Assembly (NCBI RefSeq): GCF_039537705.1
Contig: NZ_BAABBA010000018.1
Location: 1-64,000 of the forward strand
Origin: Georgenia daeguensis
Lineage (GTDB): Bacteria; Actinomycetota; Actinomycetes; Actinomycetales; Actinomycetaceae
Length of the DNA: 64,000 nucleotides
Direction of reading: 5' to 3'
The notes beneath the pieces were generated by a model that was not told where the DNA came from, searched no databases, and saw only the letters and a list, made by a program, of their open reading frames with translations. Positions 1 through 8,203 of this stretch are shown piece by piece. Within the stretch, counting starts at the first letter, position 1. Every line of letters begins with the position of its first letter. Made by a program: the position numbers and the translations under genes.

Positions 1-148
1 GAATGGCCCTACCGAGGCGATGAACGGCCGACTCGAGCACCTGCGCGGCTCCGCCCTCGGCTTCCGCAACCTCACCAACTACATCGCCCGATCACTCCTC
101 GAGGCCGGCGGATTCAGACCCCGACTACACCCTCAATTCTGAAGAGCC
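1..148 (+). mobile_element. Right end of an ISL3-family insertion sequence
   Basis: The transposase 3' end reads straight into a terminal GAAGAGCC at 141-148, which is the complement of the GGCTCTTC start typical of ISL3-family inverted repeats. The element therefore seems to end at 148. ISL3 elements usually make an 8-bp target duplication in AT-rich DNA; 149-156 (TATTTTCG) fits, but the left end is outside the window so this cannot be confirmed. Confidence 0.7.
2..142 (+). CDS. ISL3-family transposase, C-terminal fragment (cut by window edge)
   Basis: The open frame enters from the left edge and stops at 140-142, giving the last 46 residues of a protein. The visible stretch, with NGPTEAMNGRLEHLRG and then LGFRNLTNYIARSLLE, is the characteristic end of the DDE domain of actinobacterial ISL3 transposases, where the last catalytic Glu lies in the NGxxE-type context. 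The frame is intact as far as it can be seen, so the element may be active. The stop codon lies only 6 bases inside the putative IS terminus, as is normal for this family. Everything upstream is missing. Confidence 0.85.
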   Translation, partial: NGPTEAMNGRLEHLRGSALGFRNLTNYIARSLLEAGGFRPRLHPQF

Positions 149-156
149 TATTTTCG
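149..156 (+). promoter_or_regulatory. -10-like TATTTT box between the IS end and the next gene
   Basis: TATTTT (149-154) lies 7 nt before the ATG at 162, the same spacing as the other leaderless -10 boxes in this window, and no Shine-Dalgarno sequence is present. The box coincides with the putative 8-bp target duplication of the IS. The element may thus have replaced the native -35 region while leaving the -10. This is inference from spacing only. Confidence 0.4.
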
Positions 157-161
157 GGCCC

Positions 162-2492
162 ATGCGTACAACACTCGCAGCCGCAGCGCTGACCGCGGCA
201 ACCGTCCTCACCGTGCCCATGGTGGCCGCGGCCGCACCGGCTCCCGCCGCCTCCGCCGCCGCCACCTCAGACCGGGGCCGCGGCCCCCACCTGGTCCCCA
301 CGCTCGAGCAGCGCGCCACCCTCTCCGCCGACCACCTCGCGGAGGGTCCGGCGTCGGGTGCCGCGGTCACGCCGGCCAACGGCCGGACCGGTCCGTTCGA
401 CGGGCAGGTCATCCCGGGCTTCTCCGCCATGGTCGACAACGGCGACGGCTCGTTCTGGGCCATGCCGGACAACGGCTTCGGCAACAAGCAGAACTCCGCG
501 GACTTTCTCCTGCGCGTCTACCGCGTGACCCCGGACTGGGAGACCGTGGACGGCGGGGCCGGCGAGATCGCCGTCGACGAGTTCATCTCCCTGCGCGACC
601 CTGATGGCCACATCGACTTCCCGATCGTCAACGAGGGCACCGAGGAGCGCCTGCTCACCGGCAACGACTTCGACGTCGAGTCGCTGGTGCGCGCCGAGGA
701 CGGCACGTTCTGGATCGGCGAGGAGTTCGGGCCGTTCCTCCTGCACGTCGACGCCACGGGCAAGCTGCTCGAGGCGCCCGTCCCGCTCCCGGACCTGCGC
801 GAGGGCGCCGACGGCGAGCTCGAGTCCCCGCAGAGCCCGTACCTGGCAGACGGCGAGGAGCCCCTGATCCGCAGCTCCAAGGGCTTCGAGGCGATGGCCG
901 GCTCGAAGGACGGCCGCTACCTCTACCCGATCCTCGAGGGCGCGATCACCGACGACGACGAGCAGCGCCGCCGCTGGATCTTCCAGTTCGACACCACCAC
1001 GGGCGAGTACACCGGGGCGACCTGGCAGTACGAGGCCGACACCGACGCCAACCTCGTCGGCGACGCCTTCATGGTGAAGAACGACCGCCTGCTCATCCTC
1101 GAGCGGGACGACTTCGACGGGCCCGCCTCGGTGACCAAGCGCGTGTACGAGATCGACCTGCGCAGCACGGACGACGCCGGTTACGTCGAGAAGGAGCTCG
1201 TCGTCGACCTCCTCGACATCGCCAACCCCCACCTCATCGGGACCGAGTCCTCGGCGGGCGCGTACGGCGTCGGCGAGGAGTTCGCCTTCCCGATGCAGTC
1301 CGTCGAGGTGGTGCTCCAGCTCGCCGACGGGCGTCTGCTCGTCGGCAACGACAACAACTACCCCGGCAACGACGCCCGCTACCCGGGCACGCCGGACGAC
1401 ACCGAGATGATCGTCCTCGACCTCGAGCCGACGAACCGTGGCGGCGCCAGCGGCGCCCAGGCCGGGTCGAACGACCCGGCCGAGGTGATCGGGCACCGCG
1501 GCGCCTCCGGCTACCGGCCCGAGCACACCCTCGCCGCGTACGAGCTCGCGATGAACCAGTGCGTCGACTACATCGAGCCCGACCTCGTCTCCACCAAGGA
1601 CGGCGTGCTCGTCGCCCGCCACGAGAACGAGATCGGCGGCACCACCGACGTCGCCGACCACCCCGAGTTCGCCGACCGCCGCACCACGAAGACGATCGAC
1701 GGCGCGCAGCTGACCGGCTGGTTCACCGAGGACTTCACGCTCGCCGAGCTGCGCACCCTGCGTGCCAAGGAGCGCATCCCCGCCACCCGGCCCGCGAACA
1801 CGGCGTACGACGGCCTCTACGTGGTGCCGACGTTCGAGGAGGTCGTCGACCTCGCCCGCCACTCCCGCACCTGCGACGGCGAGCCGATGGGCATCGCGCC
1901 GGAGATCAAGCACCCCACCTACTTCGACTCCGTCGGGCTGTCGATGGAGGAGAGCGTCGCCGAGATCCTCGAGGCCAACGGCTACGGAGACAAGCAGGAC
2001 CCGGTGGTGATCCAGAGCTTCGAGACCGGGAACCTGAAGGACCTGGACGGCCTGACCGACGTGGCGCTGGCCCAGCTGGTCAACTGCTCGGGAGCCCCGT
2101 ACGACCTCGTCGCCGCCGGCGACTCCCGCACCTACAAGGACCTCACCACCGCCGAGGGCCTCGAGGGCATCGCGGAGTACGCGGACATCCTCGGCGCGTG
2201 CAAGGACGTCATGATCCCGCGGAACGCCGACGGCACGCTGGGCGAGCCGACACCGGTGATCGAGGACGCCCACCGCGCTGGCCTCGAGGTTCACGGCTGG
2301 ACCTTCCGGGCGGAGAACACCTTCCTGCCCACGGAGTTCCGCTCCTCCGCCGACCCCGCCGAGCACGGCGACCTGGCCGGCGAGATCACGGTCTTCCTCG
2401 AGGCCGGCATGGACGGGATCTTCTCCGACCACCCCGACATCGCCGTCGCCGCGGCCGAGGACTTCGCCGACGCGCAGCACCCGGGCCGCTGA
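162..2492 (+). CDS. Secreted esterase-like (phytase-type) / glycerophosphodiester phosphodiesterase fusion
   Basis: The product is 776 aa. A signal peptide (charged start, Ala/Val-rich core, AAAAP region near residue 35) predicts export. Residues about 80-430 match the phytase-like esterase family (PF13449 type): GEEFGPFLLHVD, a conserved GFEAMAGSKDG and repeated Asp-rich loops. Residues about 440-765 are a GDPD barrel, with HRGASGYRPEHT holding the first catalytic His, a following EPDL metal-ligand segment, EIKHP and QSFE. The fused enzyme probably releases phosphate or alcohols from extracellular phosphodiesters. It starts only 13 nt after the end of an insertion sequence, without a ribosome binding site, so expression is likely altered or driven as a leaderless message. 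The gene is followed by a strong terminator, so it is monocistronic. Confidence 0.85.
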   Translation: MRTTLAAAALTAATVLTVPMVAAAAPAPAASAAATSDRGRGPHLVPTLEQRATLSADHLAEGPASGAAVTPANGRTGPFDGQVIPGFSAMVDNGDGSFWAMPDNGFGNKQNSADFLLRVYRVTPDWETVDGGAGEIAVDEFISLRDPDGHIDFPIVNEGTEERLLTGNDFDVESLVRAEDGTFWIGEEFGPFLLHVDATGKLLEAPVPLPDLREGADGELESPQSPYLADGEEPLIRSSKGFEAMAGSKDGRYLYPILEGAITDDDEQRRRWIFQFDTTTGEYTGATWQYEADTDANLVGDAFMVKNDRLLILERDDFDGPASVTKRVYEIDLRSTDDAGYVEKELVVDLLDIANPHLIGTESSAGAYGVGEEFAFPMQSVEVVLQLADGRLLVGNDNNYPGNDARYPGTPDDTEMIVLDLEPTNRGGASGAQAGSNDPAEVIGHRGASGYRPEHTLAAYELAMNQCVDYIEPDLVSTKDGVLVARHENEIGGTTDVADHPEFADRRTTKTIDGAQLTGWFTEDFTLAELRTLRAKERIPATRPANTAYDGLYVVPTFEEVVDLARHSRTCDGEPMGIAPEIKHPTYFDSVGLSMEESVAEILEANGYGDKQDPVVIQSFETGNLKDLDGLTDVALAQLVNCSGAPYDLVAAGDSRTYKDLTTAEGLEGIAEYADILGACKDVMIPRNADGTLGEPTPVIEDAHRAGLEVHGWTFRAENTFLPTEFRSSADPAEHGDLAGEITVFLEAGMDGIFSDHPDIAVAAAEDFADAQHPGR

Positions 2493-2565
2493 TCCCGACC
2501 CCGGGGCAGGGGCTGACCGCAGCTCCGCCCGGGGCGCGATCGCCGATCCCCGCGACTGACCGACC

Positions 2566-2604
2566 GCCGGCCGGCGCCCCCGTGGCGCCGGCCGGCCGCG
2601 TTTT
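2566..2604 (+). terminator. Rho-independent terminator
   Basis: A perfect 13-bp GC stem (2566-2578 with 2584-2596) and 5-nt loop are followed within a few bases by TTTT at 2601-2604. It ends transcription of the esterase/GDPD gene. Confidence 0.85.
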
Positions 2605-2630
2605 CATCCGGGTTAAATCCGGACAACCTC

Positions 2631-2659
2631 TGGATTCCTCGGGACGGTGCCGCTACCTT
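2631..2659 (+). promoter_or_regulatory. Candidate promoter of the secreted peptidase gene
   Basis: TACCTT at 2654-2659 is a TANNNT -10 box, with TGGATT 17 bp upstream as a weak -35. A start near 2666 would leave a leader of about 113 nt before the ATG at 2779, which has its own Shine-Dalgarno sequence. Confidence 0.4.
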
Positions 2660-2778
2660 GGCGGCCCGGGCACGACGCCGTGCCCGGTTCGTCCGGGCCG
2701 GGGTGGGGTCGTCGACGACCTCGCTGCTCCATTCCCGACCCGCCGACCTCGCCCCGGAAAGGGGCGGGAGGGGGAACG

Positions 2779-4920
2779 ATGAGCAAGTCAGTCACCCGTG
2801 CGGTGGTCGGAGCCTCGGCCGCCGCACTCGCACTCGCCGGCCTCGCGGCGCCCGCCGCGGCCGACCACTCGGCGGAGCCGCCCGCCGACCTCGGCAGCGC
2901 CGGGGACGCCCAGATCACGGTGCCGATCAACGACAGCGCCGCCGGGGGCACCTACTACCAGCCGTTCGAGCTGGCCTACGACGGCGCGACCGCGGACGGC
3001 ACCCCGGTCTACGTCTACGTCCCCGTCGGTGCGCTGGAGGGCGCGGAGGGCGTGCACAGCCTCGACCCGTCCTTCGACCACAACCCCGACGACGAGTTCG
3101 TCCCGTGCGCCGACCGCAGCGCCGAGGACTACGAGCTCACCCAGGCGCAGATCGACTACCTCGGCGACACGCTGGCCGACCAGATCGTCCAGGTGAACGA
3201 GGAGCACTTCGGGGAGATGGGCCCGGCGAACCCGGACGACCCCGCCAGCGACTCCCTCGTCACCCTGGTCTACAACGTCCAGGACGACTTCTACTACGAC
3301 TGCTCGGTCACGTCCTACACCGCCGGCTACTTCGCGCCCGACTTCATGACGTCGCTGGGCATGAACGTCATCGTCCTCGACGCCCTCGAGTGGGACAACC
3401 GGGTGGGCGAGGACCCGAGCGACGCCCCGTGGAGCGACGGCGACCCGGCCAACGACCGCCCCGAGCTCTACGAGGGCGTCATCGCCCACGAGCTCGAGCA
3501 CCTGCTCATGAACTACTCCGACGCCGGGGAGCTGTCGTGGGTCGACGAGGGTCTGGCCGACATGGCCGCGTTCCTCAACGGCTTCGACATGACCGGCAGC
3601 CACCTGACCTACCAGCAGGTCTTCCACCGGGAGACCTCGCTGACGCGGTGGGGCGGCGGCCTGGAGAACTACGGCGCGTCCTTCAGCTACTTCGCCTACC
3701 TGTGGGAGCAGGCCGGGGGCAACGGCGGGGGTGACCTGACCCCGGACCTGCAGTACGACGACGCGGCCGGCGACCTGCTGATCAAGCTGATCTTCGCCGA
3801 GGAGGCCGACTCGATGGAGGGCGTCCAGAACGCCATCGACGAGTTCATCGCCCGCACCGGCGCCGACCTGGCGTCCGCCGCTGAGCTGTTCCAGGACTGG
3901 GCCGTGACGATGTACCTCGACGACGAGGACTCGGCGCTGTGGGACCTCGAGAACTTCGACCTCGGCCCGGCCTCGGGCGGGTGGACGATCGACATCGCCA
4001 ACGACGAGTTCTGGGACGACCGGGGCAGCTACATCGGCTCCCAGCCGGAGGCGAAGTGGGACCGGCTGGCCAACCGGCCCGCCGGCGACGCACTGCCGTT
4101 CGGCGTCTCCTACGAGAAGTTCCGCAACCCCGGACCCTCCGTCTCCCTCGACTTCGAGGGTGAGGCCTCCTCCGAGGTCGCGCCGCACTCCGGCGCCACC
4201 CACTGGTGGGGCGGGTACGCGAGCCAGTCCGACACCGTGCTCGGGCTGGAGACCGCCGTGACCGGCGGCGACACCGTGACCTTCTGGAACTGGCACTTCA
4301 TCGAGGAGGGCTGGGACTACGGCTTCGTCGAGGCGCTCGTGGACGGCGTGTGGGTCACCGTCCCGGTGACCGACGTGGCCACCGGCGAGACGGTCTCCAC
4401 CGACGACGACCCGCACGGCAACAACACCGAGGGCAACGGGATCACCGGCACCTCGGGCGGGGCGTACTTCGTGGACGAGCCGCAGTACCTCCAGTACTCG
4501 GTGACCGTGCCGGCGGGGGCCACGGACCTGCGGTGGCGCTACTCCACCGACGCGGCGTACCTCGACACCGGCTGGTTCGTCGACGACGTCGCGGTCAACG
4601 GCACGGCCGCCACGGTCGCCCCGGAGGGCGACGGCTGGGTGGAGACCGACGGGAGGCAGGACAACAACTGGACCCTCCAGGTCATCTCCAGCTGCGACCT
4701 CACCCCGGGCACCGACTCCGCGGGCGAGATCACCGACGGCGCCGGGAACTTCGTGTACCGCTTCACCGGTGACACGATCACCACCCCGGTGCTCGACACC
4801 CGGTGCGCCAACGGACCGAGCTCCGACTTCGTGGTCTCGGTGTCGAACCTGCCCACCGGGGACCTGGCGGTCCTTGACGCGAGCTACGACTTCGACGTCG
4901 TGAAGCGCAGCCGCGGCTAG
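2779..4920 (+). CDS. Secreted zinc metallopeptidase, immune-inhibitor-A-like
   Basis: The start ATG at 2779 follows GGGAGGGGG and opens a clear signal peptide (MSKSVTRAVVG, Ala/Leu core, PAAAD cleavage site), giving 713 aa. The HELEH zinc motif lies at about residues 237-241, with the downstream WVDEGLAD (about 256-263) supplying the third ligand, the spacing seen in M6/InhA-like and related gluzincin-like exopeptidases. The C-terminal half carries a jelly-roll region (GATHWWGGY and FWNWHFIEEGWDYGFVEA) like the choice-of-anchor J/MAM-like modules of InhA proteins. It likely degrades extracellular protein. The gene is monocistronic, flanked by hairpins. Exact peptidase family assignment is uncertain. 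Confidence 0.75.
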   Translation: MSKSVTRAVVGASAAALALAGLAAPAAADHSAEPPADLGSAGDAQITVPINDSAAGGTYYQPFELAYDGATADGTPVYVYVPVGALEGAEGVHSLDPSFDHNPDDEFVPCADRSAEDYELTQAQIDYLGDTLADQIVQVNEEHFGEMGPANPDDPASDSLVTLVYNVQDDFYYDCSVTSYTAGYFAPDFMTSLGMNVIVLDALEWDNRVGEDPSDAPWSDGDPANDRPELYEGVIAHELEHLLMNYSDAGELSWVDEGLADMAAFLNGFDMTGSHLTYQQVFHRETSLTRWGGGLENYGASFSYFAYLWEQAGGNGGGDLTPDLQYDDAAGDLLIKLIFAEEADSMEGVQNAIDEFIARTGADLASAAELFQDWAVTMYLDDEDSALWDLENFDLGPASGGWTIDIANDEFWDDRGSYIGSQPEAKWDRLANRPAGDALPFGVSYEKFRNPGPSVSLDFEGEASSEVAPHSGATHWWGGYASQSDTVLGLETAVTGGDTVTFWNWHFIEEGWDYGFVEALVDGVWVTVPVTDVATGETVSTDDDPHGNNTEGNGITGTSGGAYFVDEPQYLQYSVTVPAGATDLRWRYSTDAAYLDTGWFVDDVAVNGTAATVAPEGDGWVETDGRQDNNWTLQVISSCDLTPGTDSAGEITDGAGNFVYRFTGDTITTPVLDTRCANGPSSDFVVSVSNLPTGDLAVLDASYDFDVVKRSRG

Positions 4921-4972
4921 GCAGCTCAGGGCGCGGTGGCCCGTCACGCGGGTGACCACGACCCACGGAAAT

Positions 4973-5013
4973 GGCGACGGCGTCCCGCACCCTGCCGGGC
5001 GCCGTCGCCTTCT
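4973..5013 (+). terminator. Terminator hairpin
   Basis: A 10-bp perfect stem (4973-4982 with 5000-5009) with a 17-nt loop is followed by TTCT. It lies 53 nt after the peptidase stop codon. Confidence 0.6.
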
Positions 5014-5096
5014 GTCGGGGTGCGCGGGCCGTCGACCTCGTCGGGGTGGGCGGTCCGCCGCCCTGCGTGTGGGCGGATCGTGGTGGACTGGCCCCC

Positions 5097-5555
5097 ATGA
5101 ACGCGTCCGAGACCACCGTGCCCGCCGACGACGTCGCCGCGTACCTCGACGCCGCCCCCGAGCCGCGGCGGAGCCTGGTGCGCGACGTCTTCGGAACCGT
5201 CGCCGCCGCGATGCCGGCGGGTTATGAGCTCGGCATGCACTGGGGCATGCCCGGCTGGGTCGTCCCGCTGGAGCGGTTCCCCGACACCTACAACGGCCAG
5301 CCGCTGAGCTACGTCAGCATCGGCGCCCAGAAGAACTACGTGTCGGTCTACCTGATGGGCGTGTACTCCGTGCCGGAGGAGGCCGAGACCTTCCGCACCA
5401 CCTGGAGAGCCAGCACCGGCCGGGTCGACATGGGCAAGTCCTGCCTGCGGCTGAGGAAGCCGGCCGACGTCGACCACGAGCTGCTCGCGCGCACCGTCGC
5501 GGGCATGCCGGTCGAGCGGTTCCTCGAGACCTACCAGCGCATCCAGGCGCGCTGA
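5097..5555 (+). CDS. DUF1801-family protein
   Basis: The product is 152 aa and cytoplasmic, with no signal peptide or membrane segment. The pattern matches DUF1801 proteins: an N-terminal helix with an EPRRSLVRDVFGTV segment, MHWGMPGWVVP in the middle, SIGAQKNYVSVYLMG and a C-terminal GKSCLRLRK. The biochemical role of this family is unknown; structures show a fold resembling ligand-binding sandwiches. The start at 5097 is chosen because it begins the conserved part; there is no obvious ribosome binding site. Its 3' end faces the VOC gene on the other strand, 7 nt away. Confidence 0.7.
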   Translation: MNASETTVPADDVAAYLDAAPEPRRSLVRDVFGTVAAAMPAGYELGMHWGMPGWVVPLERFPDTYNGQPLSYVSIGAQKNYVSVYLMGVYSVPEEAETFRTTWRASTGRVDMGKSCLRLRKPADVDHELLARTVAGMPVERFLETYQRIQAR

Positions 5556-5562
5556 CCGGCGC

Positions 5563-6396
5563 TCAGCCGGGGCTCCAGCGACTGACCGTGAACGGGAACC
5601 CCTGGGGGTCGGCGAGCTCGGCCACCCGCGAGCCCCTCACGTCGAACGGCTCCGTCGCCACCGACCCGCCGAGCTCGCGGGCCCGGGCGGCCACGCCGTC
5701 GGGATCGTCGACGGCGAAGGTGACGTTCCAGCGCGGGGTCTCCTCCGCCGTCGCCGCGATCCATGCGACGGCGTCCGTGAAGCCGGGCGGGGCGCCGGCC
5801 TCCGCATGGCGGGCGCGGATCCCGGGGTCGTGCCGCTCGAGGACGTCGGAGTAGCCCGGGCGGCGCACCATCCGCAGGTCGGGCCCGACCTCGGTGGTCT
5901 CCCACCCGAAGACGCTGCCGTAGAACGCCGCGGCCGCCTCGAGGTCGGGGGTGTGCAGCTCGTTGAAGTTCCACGAGTTCGCCACGTTCACGACCTCGGC
6001 GCCCGCGTGACGTCCGCCCTCCCAGGCGCCGAAGACCGCTCCGGCCGGATCCTCGAACCGGGTGCGCCGGCCGCCGTCGAACGCCTCGTGGGACGGCTCG
6101 CGCACGAGCCCACCGGCGTCGCGCACCCGGTGCTCGATCGCGTCGAGGTCGTCCACCCGGACGTACATGGTCCAGCCGGGGTTGCCGATGGCGAGGGCAC
6201 CGACGCCCGCGACGTCACCACCCTCCGGCAGGCTCGCCACGCGGTACGGGCGGGGGGCGTCCTCAAGCTCCCGGAACCGCCACCCGAACAGGTGGCCGTA
6301 GAACTCAGCGGCCGGGACGGGTTCGGCGGTCAGCAGGTCCATCCAGGCGGGCACGCCGTGCGGGTAGCGCGGGACGTCCGAGGGGGTGGAGGTCAT
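5563..6396 (-). CDS. VOC (glyoxalase/bleomycin resistance fold) protein with two domains
   Basis: The product is 277 aa with two tandem VOC domains (about residues 15-130 and 145-275), each carrying the beta-alpha-beta-beta-beta signature. Repeated features are AEFYGHLFGWRF in the first and AAFYGSVFGWET in the second. The arrangement matches the actinobacterial CFP30B-like group. Such proteins bind a metal and small ligand, but the substrate cannot be deduced. Translation probably starts on a leaderless message: TACCGT lies 6 nt before the ATG and no independent Shine-Dalgarno element is needed. Confidence 0.8.
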   Translation of the reverse strand: MTSTPSDVPRYPHGVPAWMDLLTAEPVPAAEFYGHLFGWRFRELEDAPRPYRVASLPEGGDVAGVGALAIGNPGWTMYVRVDDLDAIEHRVRDAGGLVREPSHEAFDGGRRTRFEDPAGAVFGAWEGGRHAGAEVVNVANSWNFNELHTPDLEAAAAFYGSVFGWETTEVGPDLRMVRRPGYSDVLERHDPGIRARHAEAGAPPGFTDAVAWIAATAEETPRWNVTFAVDDPDGVAARARELGGSVATEPFDVRGSRVAELADPQGFPFTVSRWSPG

Positions 6397-6402
6397 GCCT
6401 CC

Positions 6403-6408
6403 ACGGTA
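6403..6408 (-). promoter_or_regulatory. Leaderless -10 box (TACCGT) for the VOC gene
   Basis: On the minus strand TACCGT is followed by 6 nt (GGAGGC) and the ATG at 6396, the spacing expected if transcription begins at the start codon. GGAGG overlaps the spacer but is too close to act as a normal ribosome binding site. Confidence 0.55.
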
Positions 6409-6436
6409 GGGCCGGGCGCGGTCGCCGCGCCATGTG

Positions 6437-7189
6437 TCAGCGCGCCATGTAGCCGCCGTCGATGTACAGCTCGAGCCCGGTCACGAACGAGGCGTCGTCG
6501 CTCGCGAGGTACGCGACGCCGGCCGCGATCTCCTCCGGCCTCCCGAGCCGCCCCATCGGCGTCAGGGCGATCATGCCCTGCTCCACCGGGGTGCCCTTGG
6601 CCTGCTCGAGGATCGGGGTCGCGATGAACCCGGGGTGGATCGAGTTCACCCGCACGCCCTTCTCCGCCCAGTGCAGGGCCACGTTCTTCGTCAGCGTCCG
6701 CACCGCACCCTTGGCCGCGTGGTACGCCGGGGACGTGCCGAAGCCGCCCGAGGTGCCGAAGATGGAGCTGATGTTGATCACCGAGCCGTGCCCGGACGCG
6801 GCGAGCGCCTCGGCGGCGTACTTCATGCCGAGGAAGACTCCGGTCTGGTCGATGGCGACGGTGCGCTCCCACTCGGCGAGGGTGGTGTCCTCGATCGTCT
6901 TGAGATCGCCCATGCCGGCGTTGTTCACGAGGATGTCGAGCGCGCCGAACTCCTCCTTCGCCCGTGCGACGGCGGTCGTCCAGTGCTCCTCGGACGTCAC
7001 GTCGTGGTGGACGAAGACGGCACGTGCGCCCCACTCGCCGAACTCCCTCGCGGCGACGGCACCGGCCTCGTCCTGGATGTCCGTGATGACCACGGCGGCA
7101 CCCTCCCGGGCGAGCCGTTCCGCGGTCGCGCGGCCGATGCCGCTCGCCGCGCCGGTGATGAGCGCGACGCGCCCCTCCAACCTGTCCAT
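6437..7189 (-). CDS. Short-chain dehydrogenase/reductase
   Basis: The product is 250 aa, a classical SDR. The cofactor site TGAASGIG is at about residues 12-19, followed by the NNAG motif, the catalytic Ser region INISSIFG and the catalytic YHAAK pair. DIQDE after beta-2 favours NAD(H) over NADP(H). The C-terminal segment GLELYIDGGYMAR is typical of the cyclohexanol / 3-alpha-hydroxysteroid-type group, but the substrate cannot be read from sequence. The ATG at 7189 is preceded by AGGAGAT at optimal spacing, and the longer frame upstream lacks SDR homology. It lies 40 nt upstream of the VOC gene on the same strand, so the two may be partly cotranscribed. Confidence 0.85.
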   Translation of the reverse strand: MDRLEGRVALITGAASGIGRATAERLAREGAAVVITDIQDEAGAVAAREFGEWGARAVFVHHDVTSEEHWTTAVARAKEEFGALDILVNNAGMGDLKTIEDTTLAEWERTVAIDQTGVFLGMKYAAEALAASGHGSVINISSIFGTSGGFGTSPAYHAAKGAVRTLTKNVALHWAEKGVRVNSIHPGFIATPILEQAKGTPVEQGMIALTPMGRLGRPEEIAAGVAYLASDDASFVTGLELYIDGGYMAR

Positions 7190-7407
7190 GCTGATCTCCT
7201 TCGATCGCCGACGACATCGACACCTTGGCACGCCCTTCCGACATTTCGGAAGGACGTTGGTCGCAGAGAGGCGCCCGGCCCGTCCGGTAGCGGCCTTGGT
7301 CTCCGAGCGGGCTCACCCTCACCGGCCCGGATCACCCGCAACCACCCTTGCCGGGGGCGCCCGCCGACCGGCAGGCTGGGCCTCACCGTGCCTGGGGCGG
7401 AGGCGCA

Positions 7408-8019
7408 ATGGCGGAGATCGTGCTCGTCGACGACCACCCCGTGGTCCGGCTCGGCCTGCGGGCCGTGCTCGCCGAGGAGCCTGACCTCGCGGTCGTCGGC
7501 GAGGCGGCGCGGGTGGAGGACGCCGTCCGGGCCGTCGACCTCCGGCGCCCCGACCTCGTCGTCCTCGACGTCCGGCTCGAGGGCCGGTCGTCCGGGCCGG
7601 ACCTGTGCCGCACGCTCAAGGAGCTCCCCGCCCGTCCCGCCGTCCTGGTGCTCACCGCCCGGGCCGCGGCCGAGGAGATCACCGCGATGTACCTCGCCGG
7701 GGCCGACAGCTTCGTGGACCAGACGATGCCGCCCGACCAGCTGGTGGCCACCGTCCGCGCCACCCTCGAGGGCCGGCGGGTGTGGGTGCCGCGCCCGCGC
7801 CCCGCGGGCGGGCGCGGGCGGCCGGGCGCCGACCGGCTTCGCGAGCGCCTCACGCCCCGGGAGCGCGAGGTCCTGAGCCTGCTGCTCCAGCGCCGCACCA
7901 ACGCCGAGATCGCCGACACCCTTCGCCTCGGCCTGCCGACCGTGAAGACCCACGTCAGCGCGGTGCTGCGCAAGCTCGGTCTGGCGCGGCGACTCGACCT
8001 GTTCGTCGACGTCGCCTGA
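7408..8019 (+). CDS. Orphan NarL/LuxR-type response regulator with atypical receiver
   Basis: The product is 203 aa. An N-terminal receiver (about 1-120) has the acidic pair LVDDH, the phospho-acceptor Asp in VVLDVRL and the switch Thr in VLTA. A C-terminal LuxR helix-turn-helix follows (about 140-200; LTPREREVLSLL, then TVKTHVSAVLRKLGL). The position normally held by the invariant Lys (GADGYLLK in relatives) reads GADSFVDQ here, so the Lys that contacts the phosphoryl group is replaced by Gln. No histidine kinase is adjacent. The protein may signal weakly by phosphorylation or act independently of it. Its target genes are unknown. The start at 7408 was chosen because MAEIVLVDDH begins the receiver fold. 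Confidence 0.85.
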   Translation: MAEIVLVDDHPVVRLGLRAVLAEEPDLAVVGEAARVEDAVRAVDLRRPDLVVLDVRLEGRSSGPDLCRTLKELPARPAVLVLTARAAAEEITAMYLAGADSFVDQTMPPDQLVATVRATLEGRRVWVPRPRPAGGRGRPGADRLRERLTPREREVLSLLLQRRTNAEIADTLRLGLPTVKTHVSAVLRKLGLARRLDLFVDVA

Positions 8020-8039
8020 TCCCGGTCACCTGCGCTGCG

Positions 8040-8190
8040 GTGCGCGGCGGGCGACGCCGTGCGCGGCGGGCGACGCGGCGCCGCCGGGCGGTGGTGACTC
8101 CGCCAGAGACGCGGCGCACGGCCGGGCGGTGGTGACGCGGCCCCGGGGAGCGGCCGAGCGGTGGCCGCGCCGACGCCACCGCCCGGCCGG
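8040..8190 (+). repeat. Repeat-rich convergent intergenic region with long stem
   Basis: The block GTGCGCGGCGGGCGACG occurs at 8040 and again 19 bp later, and GCCGGGCGGTGGTGAC occurs at 8083 and 8121. A 14-bp perfect inverted repeat (8119-8132 with 8176-8189) can form a long stem. The region lies between two convergent genes and may act as a bidirectional terminator. Confidence 0.5.
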
Positions 8191-8203
8191 GACCGTGGGC
8201 GCC

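Noticed and set aside
267..2480. Long minus-strand open frame (737 codons) opposite the esterase/GDPD gene
   Set aside because: Composition is Val/Gly/Arg/Glu-rich with no recognisable domain. It mirrors the high-GC codon bias of the true gene, a usual artefact in such genomes.
2788..4959. Long minus-strand open frame opposite the metallopeptidase gene
   Set aside because: No domain or ribosome binding site; the plus strand has a signal peptide, HELEH motif and terminator.
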